Shown in pieces: positions 9,634 through 19,338 of a DNA stretch of 64,000 nucleotides (positions are counted from its first letter, which is position 1; each line of letters starts with the position of its first letter). Where the stretch lies: positions 1 through 64,000 of the IMG/VR virus record IMGVR_UViG_3300031977_001585. One strand, given 5' to 3'. This stretch comes from a virus. Below the pieces are notes generated by a model, which did not search any database, had not been told where the DNA came from, and saw only the letters and a list, made by a program, of their open reading frames with translations. Position numbers and translations under genes: made by a program.

Positions 9634-12615
9634 TTAGGGTTCTATGCCACTGCCATTAAGATTGATGTCAAAAGTAACTGCGTCCCCGTTGGCATCCTCA
9701 AATCGACCAGTGTCCGGATTCCAAGAGAAAACACTATCATACAAAGTAGCAGTAGTCTCACCAGCAACCGACGCAACAGTATTGACAAACTCATTATATA
9801 TAGCAGTTGCATCAAGAGCACTCGTTCCACCATCGTCAGAACCACTAACGACCTGATTCGCAGACGATGTTGGATCATAAGCAGCTGCCGTTGAATCTGT
9901 TGTGCTTGCTATTAGTCCCGATACAGTTCCTGACCAAGAGTTAACACCCGTTCTTGACTTGTCCGTATTATTCTGACCATTGTCACTCATCATCTTGATT
10001 TCAATTTTGAATCGACTGTCGTAAAGGGTACCTACTGCGAACGATCCGTTTACAGGAATAATCGTCCACGAGTTACCACCACCACCAGTTTTATGTCTTT
10101 GAGTCTGTATGGTTGTCCATGTTGATGGCCAACTATTAGTGTCCTGTGTATTCGCATCTTTTTGTTGGAATAATAGTTTTACGTATGCTGTATCTGTTGC
10201 AAATAGACCAGAAAATGCCATACTAATAGTCGGTATATGCCTGAATACATTTCTTTCTGTTGTTCCTTGAGCATCAATAACTCGGTCGACAACGTTTCTT
10301 GGTAGTTCAATAGTAGTCAATTCTTGATATCCCGCAGAAGATGGTCCCCAAGTTCTGGTACCACTTCCGGAGAATGCAGTAATTGTATTAATATTTCCTT
10401 CAAGACTACCGACCGTTAGTGATCCTGTTCTGATAGAATCAGAAAGAATAGTGCCGGTAGTGATTTTACCACCATCGATGCTGGTGATGTTGCCAATCTC
10501 ATCTGTGCCCAAGGCACCTTCAATGTTCTGGAAAGTGACAAGACCATTGAAGTTGTAATTCCTAAACGGAGCACCAATCTGTATATTTGAACCTGTTGCT
10601 TCATCACCATCGACGGCATCTGCTACGACACGATATCGGCATGCCCAAATGGATCCTGTTAAATTGGTATCTTCCGATGGTGATAGTGACCATCCGTTAG
10701 AGTTCGTTCCAGCAGCAGGATTTAGACCTTCGAAGTATCCCATGCCTACATTGGAGTTGTTTTCTGATAGTGATGTGAATACAAACTTCGTTGCTGTTGG
10801 TGCACCCGGATTAGCACTTGACTCACCGTGGTAGTATAGATATCCTGAATCGATCAGACCTAGACCAGTAATGTTGATATCGGATGGATCGACTACTCCT
10901 GGCGGACCTTGTTCACCAGGGACACTTGAAAGAATCGGTGCCGTAAACGTTAGACTGTTGTCGATACCATTTTGACCCCTCAGACTTGCTACGGTTGTAG
11001 TCTCCCACAGATCTTGTGGGTTGTTTGGATCTGGAGATGCGACAGGCACTTCATACCATGAACCACTAGTTCCAGCAACCAGATCGGTGTCGTCATTCTG
11101 ATTCGATTGTTTCACGAATCGGTTAGAGTCAAAATTATAGATCACACTGTTCGGTGTAGGGATAGCAGATGGTGGAATGATGTTACCATCAACATCAAGT
11201 TCACGTGCCTTACGTGTGTATAGAGAGGCACGGTATGTCGATATAGTCTCGACGATATATGGTACAGGATCACTCCAACCAGGAGGATCTACTGCAACGA
11301 CTGTACCTGTATCTCCTTCGACAACGAATGGATAGGTAGAAGACCATACGTCTTTACCCTCTTCAACAAGGCCGTTAGGAGATGCAGACCAACCAGTAGG
11401 AACATCGTCCATCTGGTTAGTTGTGAAATTGTATGAACCCCCAGTAGGTTTAGTTGGTGGTTCTATGTTACCGTTGGAATCATATGTACGAGTCTTGGCA
11501 AAGTAAACTGCTTTCTCTGCGGCAGACTTACCATTTAATCCAGTAGAGGCAATTACAGGAGCACTCCAGTTAATGGTGCTGTCTACTAAATCACCATCAC
11601 CGTTTGCAGATACACCTAGTGTTGAGGCAATACCTGTAGAAACGTATAGTTCACCTACACCCTCTTCTGGTCCGACGTTCCATCCAGTAGGAGCAGTGTA
11701 TTCTTTAGTGGTGAAGTTGAATGAACCACCCGATGGTGCAGTCGAAATAGAAGACTCTGATCTCTTGTATGCATACAGTTGAGCAATTGACTCTCCACTA
11801 TTAACGTCTACAGGTGGTCCACCAATTAGATAAGGAGTTGACCATTCACCACCACCAATAAGATTGGTCTCTGACTGTAGATCGATGAATCGATAGTTAC
11901 ATGCGTAGATGTCTTTGTCACCGTCTGGTGCTGGGATTTCATCGTACCAAGTTTCAGTAAGAGCACCACCAGACGAATCTGTTGTTGGTACCGTAAGCAC
12001 TCCACTGGTGAAGTCATACGAACCACCGAAAGGAGTTGTCGGAGAACTCGAAGCACGAGTATAGATTGTTGCAGTGAATGTTGAGGTTCCTGCAGGACCA
12101 CTACCATCACCACCACCCGTAGAATCTGCTAGGTTAGTCCACTTAACACCGTCCCACTTTAGAACCTGACCCGTAGAAACACTGTTGATTTCAACGTCAG
12201 TCAGATCATTAAGAGCACCTACTTCACCGTGCTTTGCAAGTTTTACCCACTGACTATCATGCGCATAATATGCGAACCCAGTAGAATGGACGTGTGCAAA
12301 CATACCGTGGTAAGTACCAGCATCAATAGCATTTAATTCATTTTCATCTTGAAAGTGGTTGCTGTATAGGATCTTGTTACTGCCAAGGTCAAGTGTGGTA
12401 GACGCAAGAAATGTACGAATTTCTTCTTGAGTGAATCCGGTATCATCATTTAGTTCGTTGATCTTTGCAAGAATAAGAGCATTCACTTCTTCTACAGAAA
12501 GACCACCCACTCCTTCTTCTAAGAGGTGAAAGTTCTCATTGATCTTATCGACAGCCTCATTGATCTTATCTGCTAAGTCAATGGTCTGGACTGTTGTAAT
12601 ATCATCGTGTGCCAT
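9634..12615 (-). CDS. Modular tail-tip/receptor-binding protein, 993 aa
   Basis: Five tandem modules of about 80-100 aa (roughly residues 180-680) share the pattern [LI]YxRs...PtxPxGGsynFts, GW...P and WSxPxli. Such modules are common in tip and fibre proteins related to lambda J-like attachment proteins. The region around 690-760 (ISSIDGGKI-type, ITTGTI, LTVGSL) is typical of the end of tip proteins. No enzyme motif is seen. The start overlaps the 3' end of the gene at 12602-12841. Likely part of the adsorption apparatus. Confidence 0.8.
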   Translation of the reverse strand: MAHDDITTVQTIDLADKINEAVDKINENFHLLEEGVGGLSVEEVNALILAKINELNDDTGFTQEEIRTFLASTTLDLGSNKILYSNHFQDENELNAIDAGTYHGMFAHVHSTGFAYYAHDSQWVKLAKHGEVGALNDLTDVEINSVSTGQVLKWDGVKWTNLADSTGGGDGSGPAGTSTFTATIYTRASSSPTTPFGGSYDFTSGVLTVPTTDSSGGALTETWYDEIPAPDGDKDIYACNYRFIDLQSETNLIGGGEWSTPYLIGGPPVDVNSGESIAQLYAYKRSESSISTAPSGGSFNFTTKEYTAPTGWNVGPEEGVGELYVSTGIASTLGVSANGDGDLVDSTINWSAPVIASTGLNGKSAAEKAVYFAKTRTYDSNGNIEPPTKPTGGSYNFTTNQMDDVPTGWSASPNGLVEEGKDVWSSTYPFVVEGDTGTVVAVDPPGWSDPVPYIVETISTYRASLYTRKARELDVDGNIIPPSAIPTPNSVIYNFDSNRFVKQSNQNDDTDLVAGTSGSWYEVPVASPDPNNPQDLWETTTVASLRGQNGIDNSLTFTAPILSSVPGEQGPPGVVDPSDINITGLGLIDSGYLYYHGESSANPGAPTATKFVFTSLSENNSNVGMGYFEGLNPAAGTNSNGWSLSPSEDTNLTGSIWACRYRVVADAVDGDEATGSNIQIGAPFRNYNFNGLVTFQNIEGALGTDEIGNITSIDGGKITTGTILSDSIRTGSLTVGSLEGNINTITAFSGSGTRTWGPSSAGYQELTTIELPRNVVDRVIDAQGTTERNVFRHIPTISMAFSGLFATDTAYVKLLFQQKDANTQDTNSWPSTWTTIQTQRHKTGGGGNSWTIIPVNGSFAVGTLYDSRFKIEIKMMSDNGQNNTDKSRTGVNSWSGTVSGLIASTTDSTAAAYDPTSSANQVVSGSDDGGTSALDATAIYNEFVNTVASVAGETTATLYDSVFSWNPDTGRFEDANGDAVTFDINLNGSGIEP

Positions 12616-12841
12616 TATTATCCTCTACTAAACGAAAGAGCAAACTCTTTATCTCATCAATGTCTTGCTTCAGGTTACTCACCTCTTCAGTCAATGATTC
12701 AATCTTTTGTTTTTCTCTCTGTCTTGTCTCTTTTAGTTTCCTTGCCTGTACAATCTCGTTCTTGTTCGTGTTCAAGATTGTGCCTGTTTTCTTGTCTCTT
12801 ACTAGGTTATTATGTCCCTGTACCTTTTGGTATCGTTCCAT
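12602..12841 (-). CDS. Small charged coiled-coil protein
   Basis: 79 aa. An N-terminal RDKKTGTILNTNKNE segment is followed by a Lys/Glu-rich heptad region (about 33-70) likely to form a coiled coil. Similar short proteins occur among structural genes of cyanophage-like T4 relatives. It lies between the DUF4815-type gene and the tip protein and overlaps the latter by 14 nt. Possible linker or assembly factor; function unknown. Confidence 0.72.
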   Translation of the reverse strand: MERYQKVQGHNNLVRDKKTGTILNTNKNEIVQARKLKETRQREKQKIESLTEEVSNLKQDIDEIKSLLFRLVEDNNGTR

Positions 12842-12844
12842 CTA

Positions 12845-15800
12845 TTACACCAAAGCAATTGCTCGTAGGTCTCGTATTGTAGGAGACTTCGAAGAGTTGC
12901 TTGAAGTCATAACAACCTTTACTTGGAATGCAGAGAAGGTTTCATCACCTGCATTCTCAATAACGTATTCGTAGTCACGATAAATTGATCGGTTACTATC
13001 CGATACCGGATATGCTTCACGATTCATTGCGACCCACTCTGCTGTATTTAGTCCTTCTTCAGTAAGGGATCTCTTGACATATACTTCGAACTCTGATTCG
13101 ATAGGACGGTTTGCCGCAAAGATAACCTTCAGACCATCCGATGCATTCTCAAGTACAACCGGAATGGTCACGTGCTGTGCCGCATCGACCTTATCGATGA
13201 CATTCTCAAGTGCAAGTACCGATGCTCTCTGCATATCGATGACTGGTGATACACTGTCGTCGTTGGTACTTAGTGAGATGTTCAGTGTCAGTGTGCGACT
13301 ACCCGCCTCGTTTTCATTGGATCGAACAATCATTGGTTGATCGTTTAGGTTAAGATTGTTTAGGTTAACTGTCGTCGTGACAACCGACGAAGACTGTCCG
13401 ATCGGGTTGCGACGGTTCTGTCCGTAGGACTGACCTGTCTGTGTCGAGATGGACGAACTGATAGACGTTGCTGTTGGTGCAAGGAACTGCACTAGTGGAG
13501 TGAACTCATCGTACATCACTTGCTGGGATGCCTTGATGTTACTGCCACCACCTGTACCTGTTGCCGTTGCTGATACAGTTGTATCAATGCTGTAACCTTG
13601 CCATGTTGGGCTCTTCACAACAAACGTACCGTTGATGTTTGCTGGCAGAATACCACTTAGACCATTAGTGACTCCACTGATTGTGACACTGTCACCCGCA
13701 GAGAATCCATGACCTTCGTGGTGGATCTTGATGTCAGATGAACCAACAGTAGTCTCGATAGGATTGTTTCCTAGAGTTACCTTCGGCAGTGATGTGTTAG
13801 TTAGGTTGACTGTCACACCGTTATCTGTTGGGAACTTGGCACGGTATAGATTAAACATTAGATCCTTAGTCTGATCTGGTGTCCATGTAGATCCGTTCTG
13901 TGATAGGAATAGAGATCCTAGAGTTGGTTGCTTGGCAACCTTAGCATCTGTCGAACCAAGGACGAACTCGTATGTCTCTGCGACGTATACATTGTAGTCT
14001 ATTGATTCGGCAAGCAGTACTATAGCATACTCTTCACCAGAAGTCAAGTAGACTGGTTCATCAAACTCGATTGATGTCGGTGCCTGAAGTACACTGCTCA
14101 TCTGCTCTGGATCAGCCGGTAGGTTGATGTCTGCTGGGTCAGTGAACTTCACAGAACCAGGTAGGATACGACCTGTTGGAACACCGTTCTCTACTGGACG
14201 GATTTGCACTTGCAATGGAATTGTGCTATCCTTAGTCTTCACGTACACATCAACCTTCGATAAGAACAGTCCATTCGGGTGCTCTACACGGTCAACACGG
14301 AATGTCTGTGCTAGTGGATCTCGATCTCGTGTTATAGTAGTGATGATTCGAGTCGAACGGATAGTGCGTTGAATCGTCTCGATTGTACCTACTGATGTAT
14401 ATACCGCACGACTGTTCGTGACGGAGTTTTCGTCATCATTCTTCGAGATGTCTAGTAGTTTGAATTCTTGTGTACCCGTACGGAACTGAATCGCAGACGT
14501 GTTAGGGATAAAGAAGTTACCCGTTAGTTCTCCCTTCGCATCGGTCACAAGATCACTTGATCCACGTGGGTGACTTGTTGCGTCAGAGAACTCACTGCCT
14601 ACCTCAGTTGGATTGTCAGAGAATTGAGTGAACGGTTCTTGACGCACCCACTCTGATACTGACTTGTTTCCAAAATAAGGGAACATACGAGTGTTTGGAC
14701 GCAGACCCTTGACAGAGAATGAGACCTCACGAGATCGCATGAATGGAATGATTTCGATGTCAACAACACGTTGTCCTACGAACTCTTGAATAGTACGAGT
14801 CGTCGTTGTTGTTACTGTACGTCCACGTCGACGTGCACGTTCAGACGATAGGTCGATAGATTGACGACGTACAGTTGTCTGTATGATGTCCGGTAGACTA
14901 CGAGTCTCAACCCACTCATCCGAAGCAGGTGATAGCACCATGTGCCCTGTCTGTGTGATCACGGCAAATGGGTTGACGTTCAGTGTCGACGTTGCCAATT
15001 TCTGTTCGATCAGTGCTTCGTGTGAGAATGGTAGAGTAACCAAATCACCCTTCTTGAGACTCGACTGAGTTGGGTCTAGTTGTAGTCGTACCGACTGTTC
15101 ACGGAATGATGGTTTTAGTTCACCCGCAAATGTTTCGATCGATGCACGGTAGTCATCTGCAAACACGTCAGAGAAACTGAATCCACTGAAGTTGTCCGCA
15201 ATAAATCCGGTCTTGGTTCTTGGTAGATTCGCATCGTCAAGTATTAGAATCGAGTTAGTGTCTTGCTCAAGTAAGCTGAGTGTAGTCAATTCGAACAGAG
15301 TATCGACACGTTCTTCGAGTGCCGCAATGTCTTTCATTGTGAATCGTTTGTTCGGGATGTAGTTGACTCGCACGTCGTCACGTGAGAAAGTATACGCACC
15401 AATCTCTACGTTATAGAGTGGTAGAGTACCTGCCGGAAGAATCGGTGCCTTTGGTGCCGGTGCTGGTTGACCTTGAATCAACTTGACCTCACCAATTCCG
15501 ATCGTGTTCTCATCTGTGACGATGTTTGCCACAAGGGTGTCGATTCTTGGACGGTGGTACTGTAGGTTCTCGATAGTGATCGCAGAATTGTTCTGAGGCA
15601 ATGCAAGTGTAGTGAATTCAGTAGCAGATGTCTTGGTTGGACGGAAGTCCAATACACTGCGTAGTTGTAATGTCTCACCTGATGCGGTCGTGTACGAAGG
15701 TACATCATCATATGCAACCAGAGTGTTGTCACTGTTCTTGTACGAACTTGCCGCAAAGAATACTCCATCCGTTGAGTGGACGTAGTGAGTGAACGTCACA

Positions 15801-17938
15801 GAGATGCTAGTTACATCACTTGGTAGACTTGATGTCGCAGTTCGTTGAATAGAAACGAAGTCATAGAAGTTGTCACGTTGGCCACCGTCCATGTTGTACA
15901 TGAAAGTAGCATCTTGAACCTCTTCGTCTGTCGTATAAGAGACAGACTTTAGTTCAACCCCATCGACCTGAGTTAGTTGATAGTACTTACCATCATCAAC
16001 GGTTACTTGCTTGACCGCATAGAATTCTCTATCGTTGTTTGGTTGAGAGTTTACAGAGTCATATGCACCTACGATATAGACCTCACCATTCCATTCGATA
16101 GATGATCCTTCAGACAGATTATACCAGTACTGATCATCCGGAGTTCTTTTCTGTAGAGTACCATCCAAGTAGAACAACCAACGATCACGATCTTCGTTAT
16201 AAAAGAAGTAGTTGTTGTTTGAACCGTTCGGTACATAAGCAGGAGATAGTGTAGTCTCCGTACGAGTGCCCACAGATAGATCAACTGTAGTTTCTGTCAG
16301 TACCTTTGTCTTGATACGTTGACCGTCGAGAGGTGCATATCGAACTAGAGTGTAAGAACCACTCAGTCCACTGTATGTACCATCTGAAGTGGTCACGTCT
16401 AAAATACCACTATCGTCTGATAGTATCCACTGACCAAACTCACTACCTGTTCGGTTGATCTGACCGTTAGTGTCTGCAGTGACGTTCTCGATAATACGAG
16501 CAGTGTAACTAACCTCTTGAATGCTATCCTGTACTGGAGTAGATTCTGCTAGAGGGAATAGTAGATTGCTGTTTGAAGTTTCTTGCAGTGCGGCCGTCTT
16601 GATGCTAAGATTGACAAGACTTCCGTCCACAGTATCTACTAGACTGGTTGCGGCACTGAATGCTTTATTAGGAAGCATCTGCACGTCAAACAGGTATGCA
16701 CGGAAACCTGAACCGTAACGGTCGACACCTCGTAGTACCGCAGTTCCTAAAATATCATCATTAGTATCTTGAATGTCAACTTCAATCGTTGAGGTTGCAC
16801 CACTAAAGGTAGATCCTGAATTGATCTCTACCCAACTGCCGACACCACCAATGATGGACTCAGTGTTTGCTTCTGCTGGATCTCGTGCCTTTACGATATC
16901 GACATTAGATCGACCGACCTCTAGTCGGTATCCGTCGACGTATGCGACACCTTCAGATACATCTAAACTTAGATCGTCACCGTCTTCTTCGACGACGACT
17001 TTGAATTCTTGTGCGACGTAATCACCCGACTCTTCTTTGGTACGTACCGCAAGTAGGTCGTTGATTACATTATATGCGTCCGTGGTCTTTACTTCACGAG
17101 TGATCTTGCCTTCAACAATACGGCAGACCCATACGAAGTTATCTGTAGATCCTTCCTCTGGACGAATGCTTGGAGTTAGTTTGATCTTGTATCGGTGTGC
17201 GCCTGGTGACGTGCGGTTAGGAACGTCCCCTTGGTTGTCATATAGATTTGGGTCTTCACCTTCTGTGACAATAGACTCTTCGATCAAGAAACCTAGATCA
17301 ACAGTAGGAGTAGAACTGTACTTGTCAAGGAATACCTGTGACTGCTCGACATAGACAAAGTGTCCCTGTACAAAGAACTCACCTTCTGCAAAGTAAGCAC
17401 GTGTACCACGACCCGAAGGTTCAATAGTGCGAACCGATCCATCGGGAAGATCGACATTCTTTGGTTGAGCAACAACCATGCCTGAGACACCACCGTTTAG
17501 ATAGGTGATGACATTGCCTTCCTTGACACGGGCAGGTTCTTCTGTGTTAGTAGATGCTAACGTATCAGTGTATCGAATGTATAGAGTTGTTGGATCACCG
17601 TTCTCTGCAGACACGACCTCAGTCACGACGAAGTTTAGTCCTTCTTCGTTCGTGAATGTGACCTCTGTAACATTGCTAGGGACGACACTTGAGTCAGACA
17701 GACGAATGTACTCTAACGAGTTGTCGATAGTCGAACCACCCGGTTTGACCAGAGCACCTTCACGGAAGATGTTACGACCGAAACGAGCAATCTCCTCTTG
17801 GATGATTGTCTGTGCTTCGTTTAGTTCTCTTGCCTGTAGTGCACGGCCTGAGTTGAACAAGACACGGTGGTAGTTATCACCGTCCTCATAAAAGTCACGG
17901 TACGTCTCTCTAAAGGTTTTACTTGTAAAATCTGACAT
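12845..17938 (-). CDS. Very large DUF4815-type baseplate/fibre protein, 1697 aa
   Basis: The N-terminus (YRDFYEDGDNYHRVLF, then NSGRALQARELNEAQTIIQ) is the hallmark of the DUF4815 family of large virion proteins in T4-like marine phages. The middle is long and beta-rich. Near residue 1020 is a basic stretch (SSERARRRGRTVTTTTTR). The last part resembles distal beta-sandwich domains. Its position between gp8-like and tip genes suggests a baseplate-peripheral role analogous to gp10. I prefer the ATG at 17938 over the GTG one codon upstream because AGGTG lies just ahead. Confidence 0.85.
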   Translation of the reverse strand: MSDFTSKTFRETYRDFYEDGDNYHRVLFNSGRALQARELNEAQTIIQEEIARFGRNIFREGALVKPGGSTIDNSLEYIRLSDSSVVPSNVTEVTFTNEEGLNFVVTEVVSAENGDPTTLYIRYTDTLASTNTEEPARVKEGNVITYLNGGVSGMVVAQPKNVDLPDGSVRTIEPSGRGTRAYFAEGEFFVQGHFVYVEQSQVFLDKYSSTPTVDLGFLIEESIVTEGEDPNLYDNQGDVPNRTSPGAHRYKIKLTPSIRPEEGSTDNFVWVCRIVEGKITREVKTTDAYNVINDLLAVRTKEESGDYVAQEFKVVVEEDGDDLSLDVSEGVAYVDGYRLEVGRSNVDIVKARDPAEANTESIIGGVGSWVEINSGSTFSGATSTIEVDIQDTNDDILGTAVLRGVDRYGSGFRAYLFDVQMLPNKAFSAATSLVDTVDGSLVNLSIKTAALQETSNSNLLFPLAESTPVQDSIQEVSYTARIIENVTADTNGQINRTGSEFGQWILSDDSGILDVTTSDGTYSGLSGSYTLVRYAPLDGQRIKTKVLTETTVDLSVGTRTETTLSPAYVPNGSNNNYFFYNEDRDRWLFYLDGTLQKRTPDDQYWYNLSEGSSIEWNGEVYIVGAYDSVNSQPNNDREFYAVKQVTVDDGKYYQLTQVDGVELKSVSYTTDEEVQDATFMYNMDGGQRDNFYDFVSIQRTATSSLPSDVTSISVTFTHYVHSTDGVFFAASSYKNSDNTLVAYDDVPSYTTASGETLQLRSVLDFRPTKTSATEFTTLALPQNNSAITIENLQYHRPRIDTLVANIVTDENTIGIGEVKLIQGQPAPAPKAPILPAGTLPLYNVEIGAYTFSRDDVRVNYIPNKRFTMKDIAALEERVDTLFELTTLSLLEQDTNSILILDDANLPRTKTGFIADNFSGFSFSDVFADDYRASIETFAGELKPSFREQSVRLQLDPTQSSLKKGDLVTLPFSHEALIEQKLATSTLNVNPFAVITQTGHMVLSPASDEWVETRSLPDIIQTTVRRQSIDLSSERARRRGRTVTTTTTRTIQEFVGQRVVDIEIIPFMRSREVSFSVKGLRPNTRMFPYFGNKSVSEWVRQEPFTQFSDNPTEVGSEFSDATSHPRGSSDLVTDAKGELTGNFFIPNTSAIQFRTGTQEFKLLDISKNDDENSVTNSRAVYTSVGTIETIQRTIRSTRIITTITRDRDPLAQTFRVDRVEHPNGLFLSKVDVYVKTKDSTIPLQVQIRPVENGVPTGRILPGSVKFTDPADINLPADPEQMSSVLQAPTSIEFDEPVYLTSGEEYAIVLLAESIDYNVYVAETYEFVLGSTDAKVAKQPTLGSLFLSQNGSTWTPDQTKDLMFNLYRAKFPTDNGVTVNLTNTSLPKVTLGNNPIETTVGSSDIKIHHEGHGFSAGDSVTISGVTNGLSGILPANINGTFVVKSPTWQGYSIDTTVSATATGTGGGSNIKASQQVMYDEFTPLVQFLAPTATSISSSISTQTGQSYGQNRRNPIGQSSSVVTTTVNLNNLNLNDQPMIVRSNENEAGSRTLTLNISLSTNDDSVSPVIDMQRASVLALENVIDKVDAAQHVTIPVVLENASDGLKVIFAANRPIESEFEVYVKRSLTEEGLNTAEWVAMNREAYPVSDSNRSIYRDYEYVIENAGDETFSAFQVKVVMTSSNSSKSPTIRDLRAIALV

Positions 17939-17946
17939 CACCTATC

Positions 17947-19296
17947 CTATATTGTAATGACAACTTTAATGTCTTCCTGCTGCTCGGCATCCCTACGAAT
18001 GCGTGAACGGTTCTCGATGTAAAGAACATCACCACTATGTCTATCTATCTCGTACTTATCAGTCTTTAGTGTGATAGAGGATGGGGTAGTCCCATCGGTA
18101 ACACCTTCGTTTTCATCGAATGGAATAAATCCGGTCGACTCGTTTTGGTGATAGAACACGAACTCATCAACAGACTCGTTAACGTATGCACGTGCACCAC
18201 TGTTCTCTTGATAGATGACATCCCCAGACTTATATGGAGACGAACTAGTTAGAGTCAATGACGACATGACCTTACCGGACACATGAGTGTATGGTTGACC
18301 TTCTGGTGTCAGTGGGTTCTTGATGACACCGATCTGACGGAATGTGTTTTCGACGATGAAGGTGTTGCCTTCTTTACCGTCTGGTTTGATGTTCAGTAGC
18401 ACTGAACTTGTTTTTAAATCATCTACTGGATCAGCACCAAGACCTGACGGTGGAGTGATCACGGCACGGACAACACATGGTTCAGTGTTAGCACCTACAA
18501 TCTCTAGGGTTGCTTCTGTGTATCCTGCACCAAACTCAATCATGCGAACACCGACGACAGATCCGTTATATACGATTGCTTCTGCCGTAGCCTCGGTTGT
18601 GCCGTCACCGTGAACGGTTACCGTGGTGGATTCTTGAGTGTACCCAGCACCACCTGATATAACCTCACCACGAAGAATCTCACCACCGACTGCGGCATTC
18701 ATTACGTTCAATTGTAGATCTTCAATCCCGTCTGCGTTACACTTAGAGGTAGGTCCAGTTAGACCCACTGGGATGTGGTTGGTTGATAGGTACTGATAGA
18801 TGTTTTGTGGTGTCAGTGCAAACAGGAACTTCCAAACGTAGTTGTCTGCTGTCCTAAACGGTTTCTTGTAGTCGACGTTTAGTTCGCAGTAGTTTGGTTC
18901 GATAGTCGATGGGATTGTTTGACCATCGTATCGAGTCCCTTGCTCAAGGCATAGGTATACCTCTTTCGCACTGTTCATCACGAAAAAGTTTGTTGCTTCG
19001 TCTGCATTGACGTTATCTGACCATGCGTCGTAGATGTCGTTTGCATTCCAGTTAACACGTGTTGCGACGAAGATTGCACCTTCGACTTTCTTGATAGACT
19101 GAAGGTTGTGTCTGAATTCTCGTTCTTCTAAGGAACCATCAATAGGAGTATACGGATGATCTACGTCATCCCCCGATGTTGGGAATACATCCGACTTACC
19201 AATGCCGATGTAGTACTCATTGCTAGAGTTGATGACATCCTCAAGAAACTGTCGAGCCAGAGTTCGACTCAATGTTTGTCTGACAATTGCTGGCAT
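17947..19296 (-). CDS. gp8: Baseplate wedge protein, gp8-like
   Basis: 449 aa. Segments characteristic of gp8 homologues in marine T4-like phages: YYIGIGKSDVFP near residue 28, DNYVWKFLFALTP near 147, and a C-terminal VLYIENRSRIRRDAEQQEDI. T4 gp8 is shorter (334 aa) and forms a dimer in the wedge. The central region (about 200-290) has GGAGYT- and GAGYT-containing repeats, probably an added beta domain. It lies directly upstream of the DUF4815-type gene. Confidence 0.78.
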   Translation of the reverse strand: MPAIVRQTLSRTLARQFLEDVINSSNEYYIGIGKSDVFPTSGDDVDHPYTPIDGSLEEREFRHNLQSIKKVEGAIFVATRVNWNANDIYDAWSDNVNADEATNFFVMNSAKEVYLCLEQGTRYDGQTIPSTIEPNYCELNVDYKKPFRTADNYVWKFLFALTPQNIYQYLSTNHIPVGLTGPTSKCNADGIEDLQLNVMNAAVGGEILRGEVISGGAGYTQESTTVTVHGDGTTEATAEAIVYNGSVVGVRMIEFGAGYTEATLEIVGANTEPCVVRAVITPPSGLGADPVDDLKTSSVLLNIKPDGKEGNTFIVENTFRQIGVIKNPLTPEGQPYTHVSGKVMSSLTLTSSSPYKSGDVIYQENSGARAYVNESVDEFVFYHQNESTGFIPFDENEGVTDGTTPSSITLKTDKYEIDRHSGDVLYIENRSRIRRDAEQQEDIKVVITI

Positions 19297-19324
19297 TATA
19301 ATTTCCTATTAAAAAGTCCTAACT

Positions 19325-19332
19325 TATATATA
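19325..19332 (-). promoter_or_regulatory. Possible variant late promoter
   Basis: TATATATA on the minus strand, one mismatch from TATAAATA. The implied start near 19319 would give a leader of about 23 nt before the gp8-like ATG. A single-mismatch AT-rich octamer can arise by chance, so this is weak. Confidence 0.35.
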
Positions 19333-19338
19333 GTGATT